A DNA stretch of 64,000 bases from Orychophragmus violaceus (lineage: Eukaryota; Streptophyta; Magnoliopsida; Brassicales; Brassicaceae): contig CM058237.1 in assembly GCA_030180135.1 (NCBI GenBank), positions 40,507,126 through 40,571,125 on the forward strand. The letters are read 5' to 3'. Below are positions 45,620 to 56,364 of the stretch, one piece after another. The translations under genes were made by a program, and so were the position numbers. The notes beneath the pieces are model-generated. The model was not told where the DNA came from. It worked only from the letters and a program-made list of their open reading frames with translations, and searched no databases. Within the stretch, counting starts at the first letter, position 1. Each line of letters starts with the position of its first letter.

Positions 45620-47344
45620 ATGAGTGGAAGATTTACAACATCGGAGAAAGGTAAGGGTATCGCAAACCTTTCCTCCCCACCTCCAAGGCTGAGAATAAAA
45701 GCGCCGGAGATGGACACCTCTGATCTCATAGAAGAAAATGCTCAAACCCTCACTGGAAGACTGACCAACCAGAAAGAGCAATGGTTGTGGTCTATGATTC
45801 CGTTCCTCTCCCGTAGATTGAACCTGCGAGGAAAAGCCATAGGGTCAGATCCTGGACAAAACTGCTTCAAGTTCAGATTTGACTACGAAGATGACTTTCA
45901 AAAGGTGCTGGATAATAGACCGTACCATTTCGCTCACTGGATGGTAATCATTCAGAGGTGGGAACCGATCATCTCTCCCACCTTACCAAACAAAATACCT
46001 TTCTGGATTAGGCTCAAAGGACTGCCTCTCCACTATTGGAAGAAAGAGATGCTATTAAATATTGGTAAGGAGATTGGAGACTTTGAAGATCTAGATCTTA
46101 CCATATCGACTGCAAGAATTAGAGTTCATGTAAATGGAATCAAACCTCTCATCAAAGAAACAGTGATACAGTTCACAAACGGAGAAGAAGCTATAGTAAC
46201 CTTGGAATACGAAAAGCTGGAGCAGAACTGCTCAATCTGCAACAGACTGACACATGTAGCCCGTCACTACCAAGATTCTGGGCAAGATGAAACAGCACCA
46301 CCACGAAAGAATCCAGTATCACATCAGCCAATAATGACCATGTCCAGAGAGCAACCATAAAGAAGGCCCTCTTACCACCAAAGGTTAGATAGGCATGGAA
46401 AACCCTTTGGTGACAGAGTCACCAAAAAAACAGGCCAATAGAGCCATATCTCTCCTCCAAGGAAAAAGTAGCCCAACCCGAAGTTTCAGAGAAAGTTATA
46501 GCTTCAAGATAGACCGGGATAGAAGGGCAAGAGTATCTCCCACACAGGAAGATAGAGAACACTACCATTCTCAAGACTTGCGAAGGAAACTCACACAGAT
46601 GAGGCAAACCAAACAGAACCACAATCCACCAACCCAAGTCTGGAGGGAAAAGATATAGCTCAGAGACTCCCAATAAATACTCCCAGCTGACGAGCCAGCT
46701 AATAGCCTGAGCCAAGATCAAAGGATGTCTCATCAACTAAATGACATCCCATAAGTAAACCTACCCACGACAGTAGAAATAATGGAGAAATTACGTGAGG
46801 TCACGATCCAATATACGAGTTGTGCGGATCCAACTGAAAGCGCGGCCAGACGACATAGAGTAATGCAAGGAGAACAAAGAGGACTTATGTCTGAAACGGC
46901 AGCATCTCCATTGCTGAAAGCAGCTAAACAAGCTAATATTTCTATGGAAGCTGAACCTATGGTGAGACAAAACCTGCTGAGAGCTACATCCCATCACAAA
47001 ACTGTGTCATGGCTGATAATCCTGAATCATCTGCTGCCCCAGCCAAGAGGAAGAGAGGTAGATCACCTCTCTCAAAAACTATCAATGGAAGCCCGCGTAA
47101 TCTAGCATCTATTGGAGCAAAAAAGAGAAAAGTTACTCTGGTTCAAGGTTCACCCAAGAGAAGAGTCACCACTGCAAAACCAAAAGTTAATAAACCAGTG
47201 AAAGGGAAGAGCTCTACACCAAACATCAATCAAACGATGGCTGAAGATTCTACTGTAAATACGAAAGCACCTAGAGCCAGAATCATTCCTCCAATTACCA
47301 AGAGGAAGGTGGATTTTCGGATTCCACCACCTCCTCCTCCTTAA
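45620..47344 (+). pseudogene. LINE E ORF1, DUF4283-type RNA-binding protein
   Basis: The first open part (45620-46360, 246 codons) contains a leader, the DUF4283 region (CFKFRFDYEDDFQKVLDNRP, WMVIIQRWEPIISP, IPFWIRLKGLPLHYW) and a zinc knuckle C-x2-C-x4-H-x4-Y, in which the last Cys is Tyr. Downstream in other frames a variable region leads to a basic tail and a poly-Pro end (47009-47344). ORF1 proteins coat LINE RNA. Several stops separate the parts. Confidence 0.8.
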
Positions 47345-49664
47345 AGATTGTGAGCTGGAACTGTTGTGGGTTGGGGAATCCCATAACAGTCTAGCGACTC
47401 AGAGAGATTCACCGGAAAAATCTCTCCAGACATCTTATTCCTAATGGAAACGAGAAATCATGATGCTATGGTTCTGGACTTGCTCAACTGGATGGGATTC
47501 TACTCCAACTTCATAGTCTCTCCTCATGGTACCGGGGGGGGGGGGGAGGCCTAGCTCTCTTCTGGAAACAAGACCTAGAGCTTGAAGTATTGTTGACCAA
47601 TGAGAACTTTATTGATACACAAATCAAAAGTCAAGGTAGATCCTTCTACGCAACATTTTTCTATGGAGCACCAGAACATACCATAAGAAGACAAGTGTGG
47701 GAATATATCTCGGTTGCGGCTGACAATAGACATGAACCCTGGCTCCTCACTGGTGACTTCAACAAAATCATAAAAGCTGCTGAATAACCAGGGGAACCTC
47801 CTCGAGCAGAAGGTTCCTTTCTGTACTTCCGAACTTTCATGTCTGAAAATGACCTCTATGACCTGCGCTACACTGGGAATTTCTTGTCTTGGCGAGGAGA
47901 GAGACATGAACACCTAGTGCACTGCCGGCTAGACAGAGCCATGTCAAACAGCGCATGGGTCGAGGCTTATCTATCCGGACGCAGTGAATACTTACGATTC
48001 GAACGTTCTGATCACAGACCTGTTGTAACAATCTTCGATCCTGCGAAGAAAAAGAAGAAAACCATCTCCATGTATGATAGACGCTTAAAGACAAATGAGG
48101 AGGTCAAACAACTAATCTCTGGAGGAATGGAACCGATACCCTAGAGACTCTGTGGAAGCGAGAATAACCTGATGCCGTAAGGCTATCATCATCTTGAACA
48201 TAGAATATCAAAGGAAAATCAGAGAGATTGTAGTGGAACTACAAGAAATACTCGAAAGAGAACTATCTAGTTCCACCCCGAACCCATAAGTAATCTTCAT
48301 AGCGAATGCATGAGTAAAATAAGCTTACAAGAGGGAAGAAGAATTCTGGAAGCAGCGGAGTAGAAAACTTTGGCTTGTTCTGGGAGACAAGAATACAGCT
48401 TACTTCCATGTTGTAACAAAAGGCAGATTTGCTATCAATAAATTTTCAGTTATTGAAAACATGGACGGAAACCAAGTCTATGAAGAAGAACAAATTGTAG
48501 AGGTAATAACAAGATTTTACTCTAACTTATTTACCTCTCAAGAAGGAGACAAAATAACCACAGTAAGAGAAGCAATCCAAAAAAGAATTCCTGAGGAAAC
48601 AAAGGCAGAACTGATCAGTCTCCCAACAGGTTCTGAGATCAAGACCGCTTGCTGCACAATCCACCCGAGAAAAGCTCCTGGACCCGATGGATTTTCAGCC
48701 TGCTTCTTCTAATCCAATTGGAACTCGATGGGAGAAAAGATCATCTCTGATGTCCAATCTTTCTTCTCCTCTGGTACACTGCCGAGAAACATCAATGCAA
48801 CTCATGTCAGGCTTATCCCAAAGATCATCAGCCCCAAATCAATGTCGGATTACATACCAATTGCATTATGTAATGTATATTACAAGATCATCTAAAAAAT
48901 TCTTACCGCAAGACTTCAACCAGTTCTGAAGATGCTAGTCTCTGAAAATCAATCAGCTTTTGTTCCACAAAGGGCAATTGCTGACAATGTAGTAATAACC
49001 CATGAAGTACTTCATTTCCTCAAATCCTCGGGAGCTAAAAAGTGATGCTCAATGGCTGTAAAAACAGACATGAGCAAGGGTTATGCTCAGTTAGAATGGA
49101 CTTTATCAAGGAGGTTCTTGACCAGCTTGGTTTTCATAAGAACTTGACTCAATGGATAATGCAATGTATAAGTACTGTGAACTACTCTTACCTGATTAAT
49201 GGAGCAGCTCAAGGATATGTAGAACCACAGAGAGGCATCAGGCAGGGAGATCCCCTCTCATCGTACATCTTCATCTTGTGTAGTGAGGTTTGTCTAGTTT
49301 ATGTAATAAAGCACAGGAAAATGGGACACTCCCGGGAGTCAGAGTTTCAAAGAGAAGCCCTCGTATAAACCACCTCATATTTGTAGACGACACAATGTTC
49401 TTCTGCTTCTCAGATGCTCAAATCTGCAAGACATTGAAGGATATCATTTGCAAATATGAAAACGCCTCAGGTCAACTTATCAACTATCAGAAATCAACAA
49501 TTACATTCTCTGCAAAGACTCATAAAGACACCAGAGATAAAGCTACGAGTGACCTGGGAATCCAAAAGGAAGGAGGCCTAGGTAAGTACCTAGGCTTAAC
49601 TGGAAATTTTGGAAGGCGTAAAAAGACTTGTTTAGTATGATCGTAGACAACATTCGACAGCGAG
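47341..49664 (+). pseudogene. LINE E ORF2 first part: endonuclease and reverse transcriptase
   Basis: Starts KIVSWNCCGLGNP at 47341, overlapping the ORF1 stop. The endonuclease has LLTGDFNKI (47745-47769) and FERSDHRPVV (about 48000-48027), with the EN core disrupted by G13 (47534-47546) in the GGGLALFWK motif. The reverse transcriptase has RKAPGPDGFSACFF, a frameshift, IALCNVYYKII, TDMSKGYAQLEW, GIRQGDPLSSYIF and the catalytic IFVDDTMFF (FVDD at 49380-49391). Broken by many stops. Continues at 56365 after D. Confidence 0.85.
49660..49664. repeat. Target-site duplication of element D, left copy (GCGAG)
   Basis: GCGAG abuts the LTR at 49665 and recurs at 56360-56364. Confidence 0.9.
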
Positions 49665-50865
49665 TGATATATCATGGTTTTTACCCATTTTAGACCATGA
49701 TATAGATGTGTTTTTAGTGTCTTTTGTCTTTGTTTAGAGTCTTTTACAGGTTTAATCAGGTTTGGAGCTAATTGGAGATATTTGGAGCATTTTGGGACTT
49801 TTGGGACGTTTTGGCCGAGAGCTTAACTCACTGTCCGATTTATTGATCATGCATCGACCGACACACCTTGTGCATCGGTCGACACACTAGCGAGATGGGC
49901 CGTACGCGTCGGTTTAATGAAGTTATGAAGATTTGCAAAGAAGCCCAAGATAGTTCCAGTATTTACACAGAAGCCCCAGCCGAGATTAGGCATATATATA
50001 GAGGATTTTGATGTTTATTTTACAAACACTTTCATAATTAAGAGCAGAGGATTTTTAGAGCTTTTGGGGCTGATCTGAACCTATTACTTCATCCGTATTT
50101 GGAGAAGATTTCGAACCCCTTTTACTCTTATTCTTTTATGCAATTTATTCATCATATGATTATGTTTTCATTATCTATGTCTGAGTAGATTCCTAGTTAG
50201 GTTTAGGGTTTCTCACATAGGATTTCATGACTTGCTAGACTTGTTCAAATTCAGTTAAGGATTCATAACTATATCTGTTCTTCAATTTAATTGTGCTTAA
50301 AGCTAGTTCTAACCTGATCAATTAGAATCTAGATCTTAGGTTGCTAAATACGTCACATAAGTAGGGTTTAGGAATCTGAACTAATTAAATTGGGCAATTA
50401 AACTTTGCGCAAACGGAAGTTTGGTTTAGGATAATTGTGAACATATCAAACTTGGGATTAATGCTAGTTTAATCTGTTAGTTCTCGCAAACGAAAGTTTG
50501 GTTTGCTGCACTTAGACTTAGAGAATTATCGCAAAGGAATTTGGTTAATTCTATATCTGTGTTTTGAGTTCTAGAACTGTGCTTAATTAGATCCTTGCTG
50601 AATGAACTGTTTGCTTGTCTGATTTCCTGAGAATACCCTAGGCTTGACGCTTTTAATTACTTGCTTTCACAACCGTTAATCTCTGCTACTGATTTACTTT
50701 CTCGCACCGCTTTTAATTCAATTACCTTGTTTTCTTTCTAGTATTAGTCTCTACTGCTCTGATCTATTGAGACCAAGTGTCCCTGTGGATTCGATAACCC
50801 TATATACTACTTTGACATTGCTGTTCACTTGCAGTTTAGAATAGGGTAAAACTTACAACCTATCA
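49665..50865 (+). repeat. 5' LTR of element D
   Basis: Palindromic outer edge, TATATATA box at 49993-50000, TCGACCGA/TCGGTCGA pair at 49855-49887, mini-hairpins at 50410-50423 (loop GGAA), 50487-50500 (loop GAAA) and 50532-50543 (loop GGAA). Confidence 0.93.
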
Positions 50866-50871
50866 AGTTTT

Positions 50872-50888
50872 TGGCGCCGTTGCCGGGG
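50872..50888 (+). promoter_or_regulatory. Primer-binding site of element D, tRNA-Asp
   Basis: Same 17-base site as in A, B and C, six bases after the LTR. Confidence 0.9.
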
Positions 50889-51132
50889 ACTCTTAGAGTC
50901 TTCGATAGGACCGAACTTAGGGTTTTTACTAGAAATTTTTCTTTTTGTTTTTGCTTTTTCGTTTTGTTTTTATATTTTGCTAACTTTTTCTCTGTTATTT
51001 CTGTCGCAGGTACAACTTTTGCCTTACGTCGATCGTTGCATCCCTTGCGTCGATCGTCACTAGGCGATTCTGAGATTGAATCGATCGTTGCACTGATAGC
51101 ATCGATCGTTGCTGGACGATTACTGACAGTTT
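50889..51132 (+). other. 5' leader of element D
   Basis: Untranslated leader with a T-rich stretch then two TCGATCGT-type pairs at 51029-51060 and 51078-51118, each followed by a GCGATT or GACGATT motif. Gag starts at 51133. Confidence 0.7.
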
Positions 51133-53784
51133 ATGCCAACGCAGAAAACTCGAAGTAATCCGAACTCGAGCTTGCTTAATCTCGGACTAGAGGAACTTGG
51201 ACGTCTAGAAAGGACTATCAGAAGAGAAAAGAGAGAGAGAATGGTACGAGAACGTCTGATCTTGATACCAGATGCTGAAGGTACCCTGAGGGACCGAGAT
51301 AACAACCCGTACAATGCTGCTGGGCATCGGGTTGATGCTGAAGGGAATGTCATCCCTGATCCTCCTGAGCAACAGCAACAGGAGCTGAACCGAAACCAGG
51401 GTCAAGGACAGGCCCAAGGTAGAGAGATGGTGGTTCATGAGAGGACACTAGCTGACTACAACAGACCTGATGAGTTTCATGCAAACCGAGCAGCTCTAGT
51501 GCTTCCTGCTTTTGAGAGGAATGATTTTGAGGTAAAGACCATCTACTACCAGCTGATGAGACAGATTGCTTTTCATGGTCTTCAAGCAGAGCAGCCTATG
51601 GATCACATTGACAAGTTTGAGGACATAGTCACTGGCATGAAGTATGAAGGAGTATGCCCGGACTATCTGTTCCTTAAGCTATTTCCGCACAGTCTTGCTG
51701 GAGACGCTAGTGCATGGCTGAGACAACTGGCACCTGGTCAGTATACTACTTGGGCAGCCTTAAAGAGTGAGTTCCTGCGTCACTTTTATGATGATGCGCG
51801 CTCGGATCAGTCCAGACAGGACATACTCACTTTTTCCCAAGGAGCTGTGGAGCCCTTGAAGACTGCCTGGATGAGATTTAAGCAGTATCAGCGTGACTGT
51901 CCACACCATGGATTCACAGAAGTACAGCTGATTGGTATCTTCTTCAGAGGCATAGATCTCCCTTATCAGACTGCGCTGGATAATTCCAGTAATGCTAATT
52001 TCAACACCAGGACTCCTACACAAACTAAGCAGTTGATTGAGAACCTGATTGGCAGCAACAGTTGCAAGACAATGGATGAAAGAAGGAAGAAATCTGGTGG
52101 AACTGTAGAGAATTCTGATATAGCTAATATAAGATCCAGATTGGACACAGTCTACAATCTCCTGACAAGTAAGAAAGCTGTCCACTTTGCCCAAGATGTA
52201 GAGGTGATTCAGACTGAGGAGGAAACTCAGGAAGAAGATGTGAATTTCATAGGAGGTTCTGGTTTCCAAGGTAATAGATTTAGTAATCAACAGGGGAACA
52301 GATTCTCCAATGGAGGACATACTGGTGGTTTTCAGAAGACCTATGGACAAGGTAATCAGAGAACCTATGGATCTACATCCTATCAGACTCCTCCTGCACC
52401 TACAGCCCATGAGAGCAAAATGGAGGCTATGATGGAACAACTGATTGAGAGTCAGACCAAGATTTCTGTGGACTGCAACAAGAAGTTGGACGCTGTCTAT
52501 GAAGACCTCAATGGGAAGTTTGAGTCTCTGAGCACTCACATGAAGCAGTTGGACACTCAGGTGAACCAGATGTCCAGCTCACTGAAGGGAAAAGGAGTGG
52601 CAGACACTCATGTTAAGGCCTGGTCTGTGTACATTAATGATGGATCTCACCTAGGTGAAAGATTTGAGCTAAGTACAGCTGAGTTGGTGACAGAACAAGA
52701 ATTTTCGGATATTTGTGAAAAACTCTCGGGTGAAATCTGCTGTAGTGCGTCGATCGATGCAACATCTGTGCCTATCGATACACCAGTCGGGATGGCAACG
52801 ATCGACACACCCTTAGTGTCGGTCGTTGCAGGGCGTGAACAGACAGAACTGTCGGATGATGATGGCATAGATGCTGACTTGGAGCTTGATCGCCTATTCA
52901 ATGGAGCCTCTGAGATTACTCAACAGGAGATCTACGAACAGATTTTTAGACAACACTCCTCAGTGTCTGAAGTGATTAGGCAAGAGATTGAAGAGCTGAA
53001 GAAATTAGAAGGGATTGGTGAAGAATTGGAAGAAATTCCAACTTCTGATGATCCACCTTATCATCCATGTGTGCAAAGGTACCTGAACAAGATGTTGCCC
53101 CTGGATGATGATCTGAAAGACTGGGTGATAATAGTTCCTCAGCATATTAGTGATGTTTTGCTAACTAAGATCCCGAAGAAGCTGCCTGATCCTGGAGTCT
53201 TTGTGCTGGATTGTTCTATCTTTGAGGATAGTTTTAGACGCTCTCTGTGTGATTTAGGAGCTGCTGGAAGTTTGATGCCTTACTCTGTGGCAGAGAAGCT
53301 GGGTATGTTGGATTTTACTCCTACTAGGACTTCTCTTGTCCTAGCTGATCAGTCCATACGAGTTCCTGAAGGGCTCCTTATGGACATTCCGGTGAGAGTT
53401 GGAAACTACTTAGTTCCAACGGACTTCCTTGTGCTGAGATATGACTATGATCCAGATGAAGCATTATTGCTTGGGAGACCCTTTTTGGCTACAGCAGGAG
53501 CGTTGATTGATGTTAGGAACAGCTTGATAGACCTCCATCTGGGAGATGAACCACTGCACTATGAGATGGATAAGCTGCGAAAGCCACTGATAGATGGGCA
53601 GACATTCACCATAAGGGACGCAGATTTTGAGCAGCCTGATCATACTATGGTTATAGATCCTGGAGCACATTTCACTCCATCTTTTCTTGGACATGAGCAT
53701 TCCGCAACAGCCTACTCACCACCTTGGATGAGGAGACTTGAACAGAGACAGAAAAAGTCTCTGTCAGGACCTCCTGGTACCTGA
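51133..53784 (+). CDS. Gag-protease polyprotein of element D, intact
   Basis: Uninterrupted 883-codon ORF; the ATG at 51133 aligns with the gag starts of A and B. Residues 1-40 hold LGLEELGRLERT. About 95-300 is the retrotransposon gag domain (SLAGDASAWLRQLAPG, EFLRHFYDDARSD, QRDCPHHGF). About 395-480 is Gly/Asn/Gln-rich, then coiled-coil-like up to about 515. An Ile-Asp-Ala/Thr linker coded by a TCGATCG module lies at about 540-565. About 690-790 is an aspartic-protease-like region with CDLGAAGSLMPYSVAEKLGM (catalytic Asp near 707) and LLLGRPFLATAGALID. No CCHC knuckle. The ORF ends before any reverse transcriptase. Intactness in a recent element suggests that gag is still useful to it. Confidence 0.92.
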   Translation: MPTQKTRSNPNSSLLNLGLEELGRLERTIRREKRERMVRERLILIPDAEGTLRDRDNNPYNAAGHRVDAEGNVIPDPPEQQQQELNRNQGQGQAQGREMVVHERTLADYNRPDEFHANRAALVLPAFERNDFEVKTIYYQLMRQIAFHGLQAEQPMDHIDKFEDIVTGMKYEGVCPDYLFLKLFPHSLAGDASAWLRQLAPGQYTTWAALKSEFLRHFYDDARSDQSRQDILTFSQGAVEPLKTAWMRFKQYQRDCPHHGFTEVQLIGIFFRGIDLPYQTALDNSSNANFNTRTPTQTKQLIENLIGSNSCKTMDERRKKSGGTVENSDIANIRSRLDTVYNLLTSKKAVHFAQDVEVIQTEEETQEEDVNFIGGSGFQGNRFSNQQGNRFSNGGHTGGFQKTYGQGNQRTYGSTSYQTPPAPTAHESKMEAMMEQLIESQTKISVDCNKKLDAVYEDLNGKFESLSTHMKQLDTQVNQMSSSLKGKGVADTHVKAWSVYINDGSHLGERFELSTAELVTEQEFSDICEKLSGEICCSASIDATSVPIDTPVGMATIDTPLVSVVAGREQTELSDDDGIDADLELDRLFNGASEITQQEIYEQIFRQHSSVSEVIRQEIEELKKLEGIGEELEEIPTSDDPPYHPCVQRYLNKMLPLDDDLKDWVIIVPQHISDVLLTKIPKKLPDPGVFVLDCSIFEDSFRRSLCDLGAAGSLMPYSVAEKLGMLDFTPTRTSLVLADQSIRVPEGLLMDIPVRVGNYLVPTDFLVLRYDYDPDEALLLGRPFLATAGALIDVRNSLIDLHLGDEPLHYEMDKLRKPLIDGQTFTIRDADFEQPDHTMVIDPGAHFTPSFLGHEHSATAYSPPWMRRLEQRQKKSLSGPPGT
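52745..52835 (+). repeat. TCGATCG-type modules inside the D gag-protease linker
   Basis: Cores TCGATCGA, ATCGATAC, ACGATCGA and TCGGTCGT lie in frame and read as SIDATSVPIDTP and ATIDTP, between the gag tail and the protease part. The equivalent linkers of A (750-920) and B (8010-8130) also hold modules. Confidence 0.75.
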
Positions 53785-55160
53785 AAATTCCCATCCGTCC
53801 GGTCAAGCTATTGACCTTAAACAAGCGCTGGGTGGGAGGCAACCCACCATTAGGTACTGGTGTTTTTCTACTTAATTTTTGGTGTTTTTGTTAGGATTTT
53901 ACGTTTGTTTTTGTTTCTGGTGAGTTTATGTTTGCAGGTCTCGGATGAAATCGCAGTGCAACGATCGACGCACTTATGTGTCGATCGTCACAACACGAAA
54001 GGAATCGCATTGCAGCGATCGTTGCGCTCTTGAGCGACGATCGACCATGCATGAAAATCGCCAAGTAACGGTCGATGCACTTAGTGCAACGATCGATGCA
54101 TGAGCGATGGAGGTAAACCCGACAGAACTCAACAGAACTTTAACAATTTTTCTTTCTTTTTACCGATTCTTCGCTGGACACTACTGGGGACAGTGTGTCT
54201 TAAGTGTGGGGGAGGTGCTACTGACTTTTGTTTTCTGTTTTCTTAAGAGTCAGTCCGTTTTTCAAAAAAAAATTTGTTTTATTGAGTCAAAATTGTTTAA
54301 GTAAGAAACTATGATTTTCTGAGAAGATTTACAAGACTTGCAGGAACTTAAGTAACCATTGGGATGAAGTTGCAGGATCTATCTCTGACTATTAGAAAAC
54401 CCCATCACAGATCAACCTACTGGGAACACCCACATCACTTCAGGTATCAGAGGATCCTTTTACTGACTTCAACCTTAATACTGACTTAGATTTCTCACCT
54501 AAGGGCTTGGTATACTTTGTGTCGGATTTCCTTGTTAGTTCTGACACAGCCTGTCAACCTATCCTATTTAGTTCCCTTCTCCCCTTCTGAAAATAAAAAA
54601 TAAAAATAATAATAATAATAATAATAATAAACTGAGGATGAGTTAGTAACTCCGAAGTGGTCATGGGAAGGGTAGCAAACACTATTTTCTCTCATGTGAT
54701 CCATGGAATGTGTCCAAAGTACACCCCATAACGGGAAGAACACTGATAAAAAAATAAAATGATACCCAGTGGGGAAAAATCAGTTGTTAAAGAAGGGAAA
54801 GAGAAGAAAGGGACTAGAGAAAGATAGTATGGTGGTCTAGAGCTGATAAGGTAAGAATCCATGTGCCCTTTGATCGATACTCCTTAGGTGAGACCGCACT
54901 TAAATACTTGCAGAAGTCAGTAGGGAGAATTTGAATGCTTGAATGTGATTGTGGAGTTTACCTAGGACAGTTGCTAAGTGTGGGGGAAGTACATGTTGGT
55001 CTTGATATCCTGTGATTGATTCTTTCAGTGGTTTACTAAGGGGAATCTGAGTATTGTAGCTTCTAGGATGAAATGAGTTTCTGAAAGTTTTCAAACCTCT
55101 TCACCAAGCTTTAGTTCTATGTTTTGCTTGAGGGCAAGCAAAGGCTAAGTGTGGGGGAGT
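53785..55160 (+). other. 3' non-coding domain of element D
   Basis: Contains hairpins at 53801-53816 and 53831-53848, module clusters at 53945-54110, polypurine-like tracts at 54202-54215 and 54976-54989, a variable AAT repeat (54596-54630), a hairpin at 55124-55141 and the polypurine tract at 55147-55160. No credible ORF. Close to B and C across its length. Confidence 0.7.
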
Positions 55161-56359
55161 TGATATATCATGGTTTTTACCCATTTTAGACCATGATATA
55201 GATGTGTTTTTAGTGTCTTTTGTCTTTGTTTAGAGTCTTTTACAGGTTTAATCAGGTTTGGAGCTAATTGGAGATATTTGGAGCATTTTGAGACTTTTGG
55301 GACGTTTTGGCCGAGAGCTTAACTCACTGTCCGATTTATTGATCATGCATCGACCGACACACCTTGTGCATCGGTCGACACACTAGCGAGATGGGCCGTA
55401 CGCGTCGGTTTAATGAAGTTATGAAGATTTGCAAAGAAGCCCAAGATAGTTCCAGTATTTACACAGAAGCCCCAGCCGAGATTAGGCATATATATAGAGG
55501 ATTTTGGTGTTTATTTTACAAACACTTTCATAATTAAGAGCAGAGGATTTTTAGAGCTTTTGGGGCTGATCTGAACCTATTACTTCATCCGTATTTGGAG
55601 AAGATTTCGAACCCCTTTTACTCTTATTCTTGTATGCAATTTATTCATCATATGATTATGTTTTCATTATCTATGTCTGAGTAGATTCCTAGTTAGGTTT
55701 AGGGTTTCTCACATAGGATTTCATGACTTGCTAGACTTGTTTAATTCAGTTAAGGATTCATAACTATATCTGTTCTTCAATCTAATTGTGCTTAAAGCTA
55801 GTTCTAACCTGATCAATTAGAATCTAGATTTTAGGTTGCTAAATACGTCACGGAAGTGGGGTTTAGGAATCTGAACTAATTAAATTGGGCAATTAAACTT
55901 TGCGCAAACGGAAGTTTGGTTTAGGATAATTGTGAACATATCAAACTTGGGATTAATGCTAGTTTAATCTGTTAGTTCTCGCAAATGAAGTTTGGTTTGC
56001 TGCACTTAGACTTAGAGAATTATCGCAAAGGAATTTGGTTAATTCTATATCTGTGTTTTGAGTTCTAGAACTGTGCTTAATTAGATCCTTGCTGAATGAA
56101 CTGTCTGCTTGTCTGATTTCCTGAGAATACCCTAGGCGTGACGCTTTTAATTACTTGCTTTCACAACCGTTAATCTCTGCTACTGATTTACTTTCTCGCA
56201 CCGCTTTTAATTCAATTACCTTGTTTTCTTTCTAGTATTAGTCTCTACTGTTCTGATCTATTGAGACCAAGTGTCCCTGTGGATTCGATAACCCTATATA
56301 CTACTTTGACATTGCTGTTCACTTGCAGTTTAGAATAGGGTAAAACTTACAACCTATCA
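55161..56359 (+). repeat. 3' LTR of element D
   Basis: Closely similar to 49665-50865. One mini-hairpin has lost its four-base loop (about 55980-55995). Ends at GCGAG (56360-56364). Confidence 0.93.
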
Positions 56360-56364
56360 GCGAG
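56360..56364. repeat. Target-site duplication of element D, right copy (GCGAG)
   Basis: Matches 49660-49664. Confidence 0.9.

Larger units (their letters stand above)
49665..56359 (+). mobile_element. Element D, gag-protease-only gypsy element
   Basis: The 6.7-kb element has LTRs at 49665-50865 (1201 bp) and 55161-56359 (1199 bp), GCGAG duplications, a tRNA-Asp primer site (50872-50888) and a polypurine tract (55147-55160). By eye the LTRs differ at about 15 positions. The interior has one long intact ORF for gag plus protease (51133-53784) and then the same 3' non-coding domain as B and C, with no reverse transcriptase, RNase H or integrase. It therefore relies on polymerase and integrase from another element. 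Confidence 0.93.

Noticed and set aside
53785..55160. A possible envelope-like ORF after gag-protease in D or after pol in B
   Set aside because: No long ORF, signal peptide or membrane segment is present; the conserved sequence there is non-coding.
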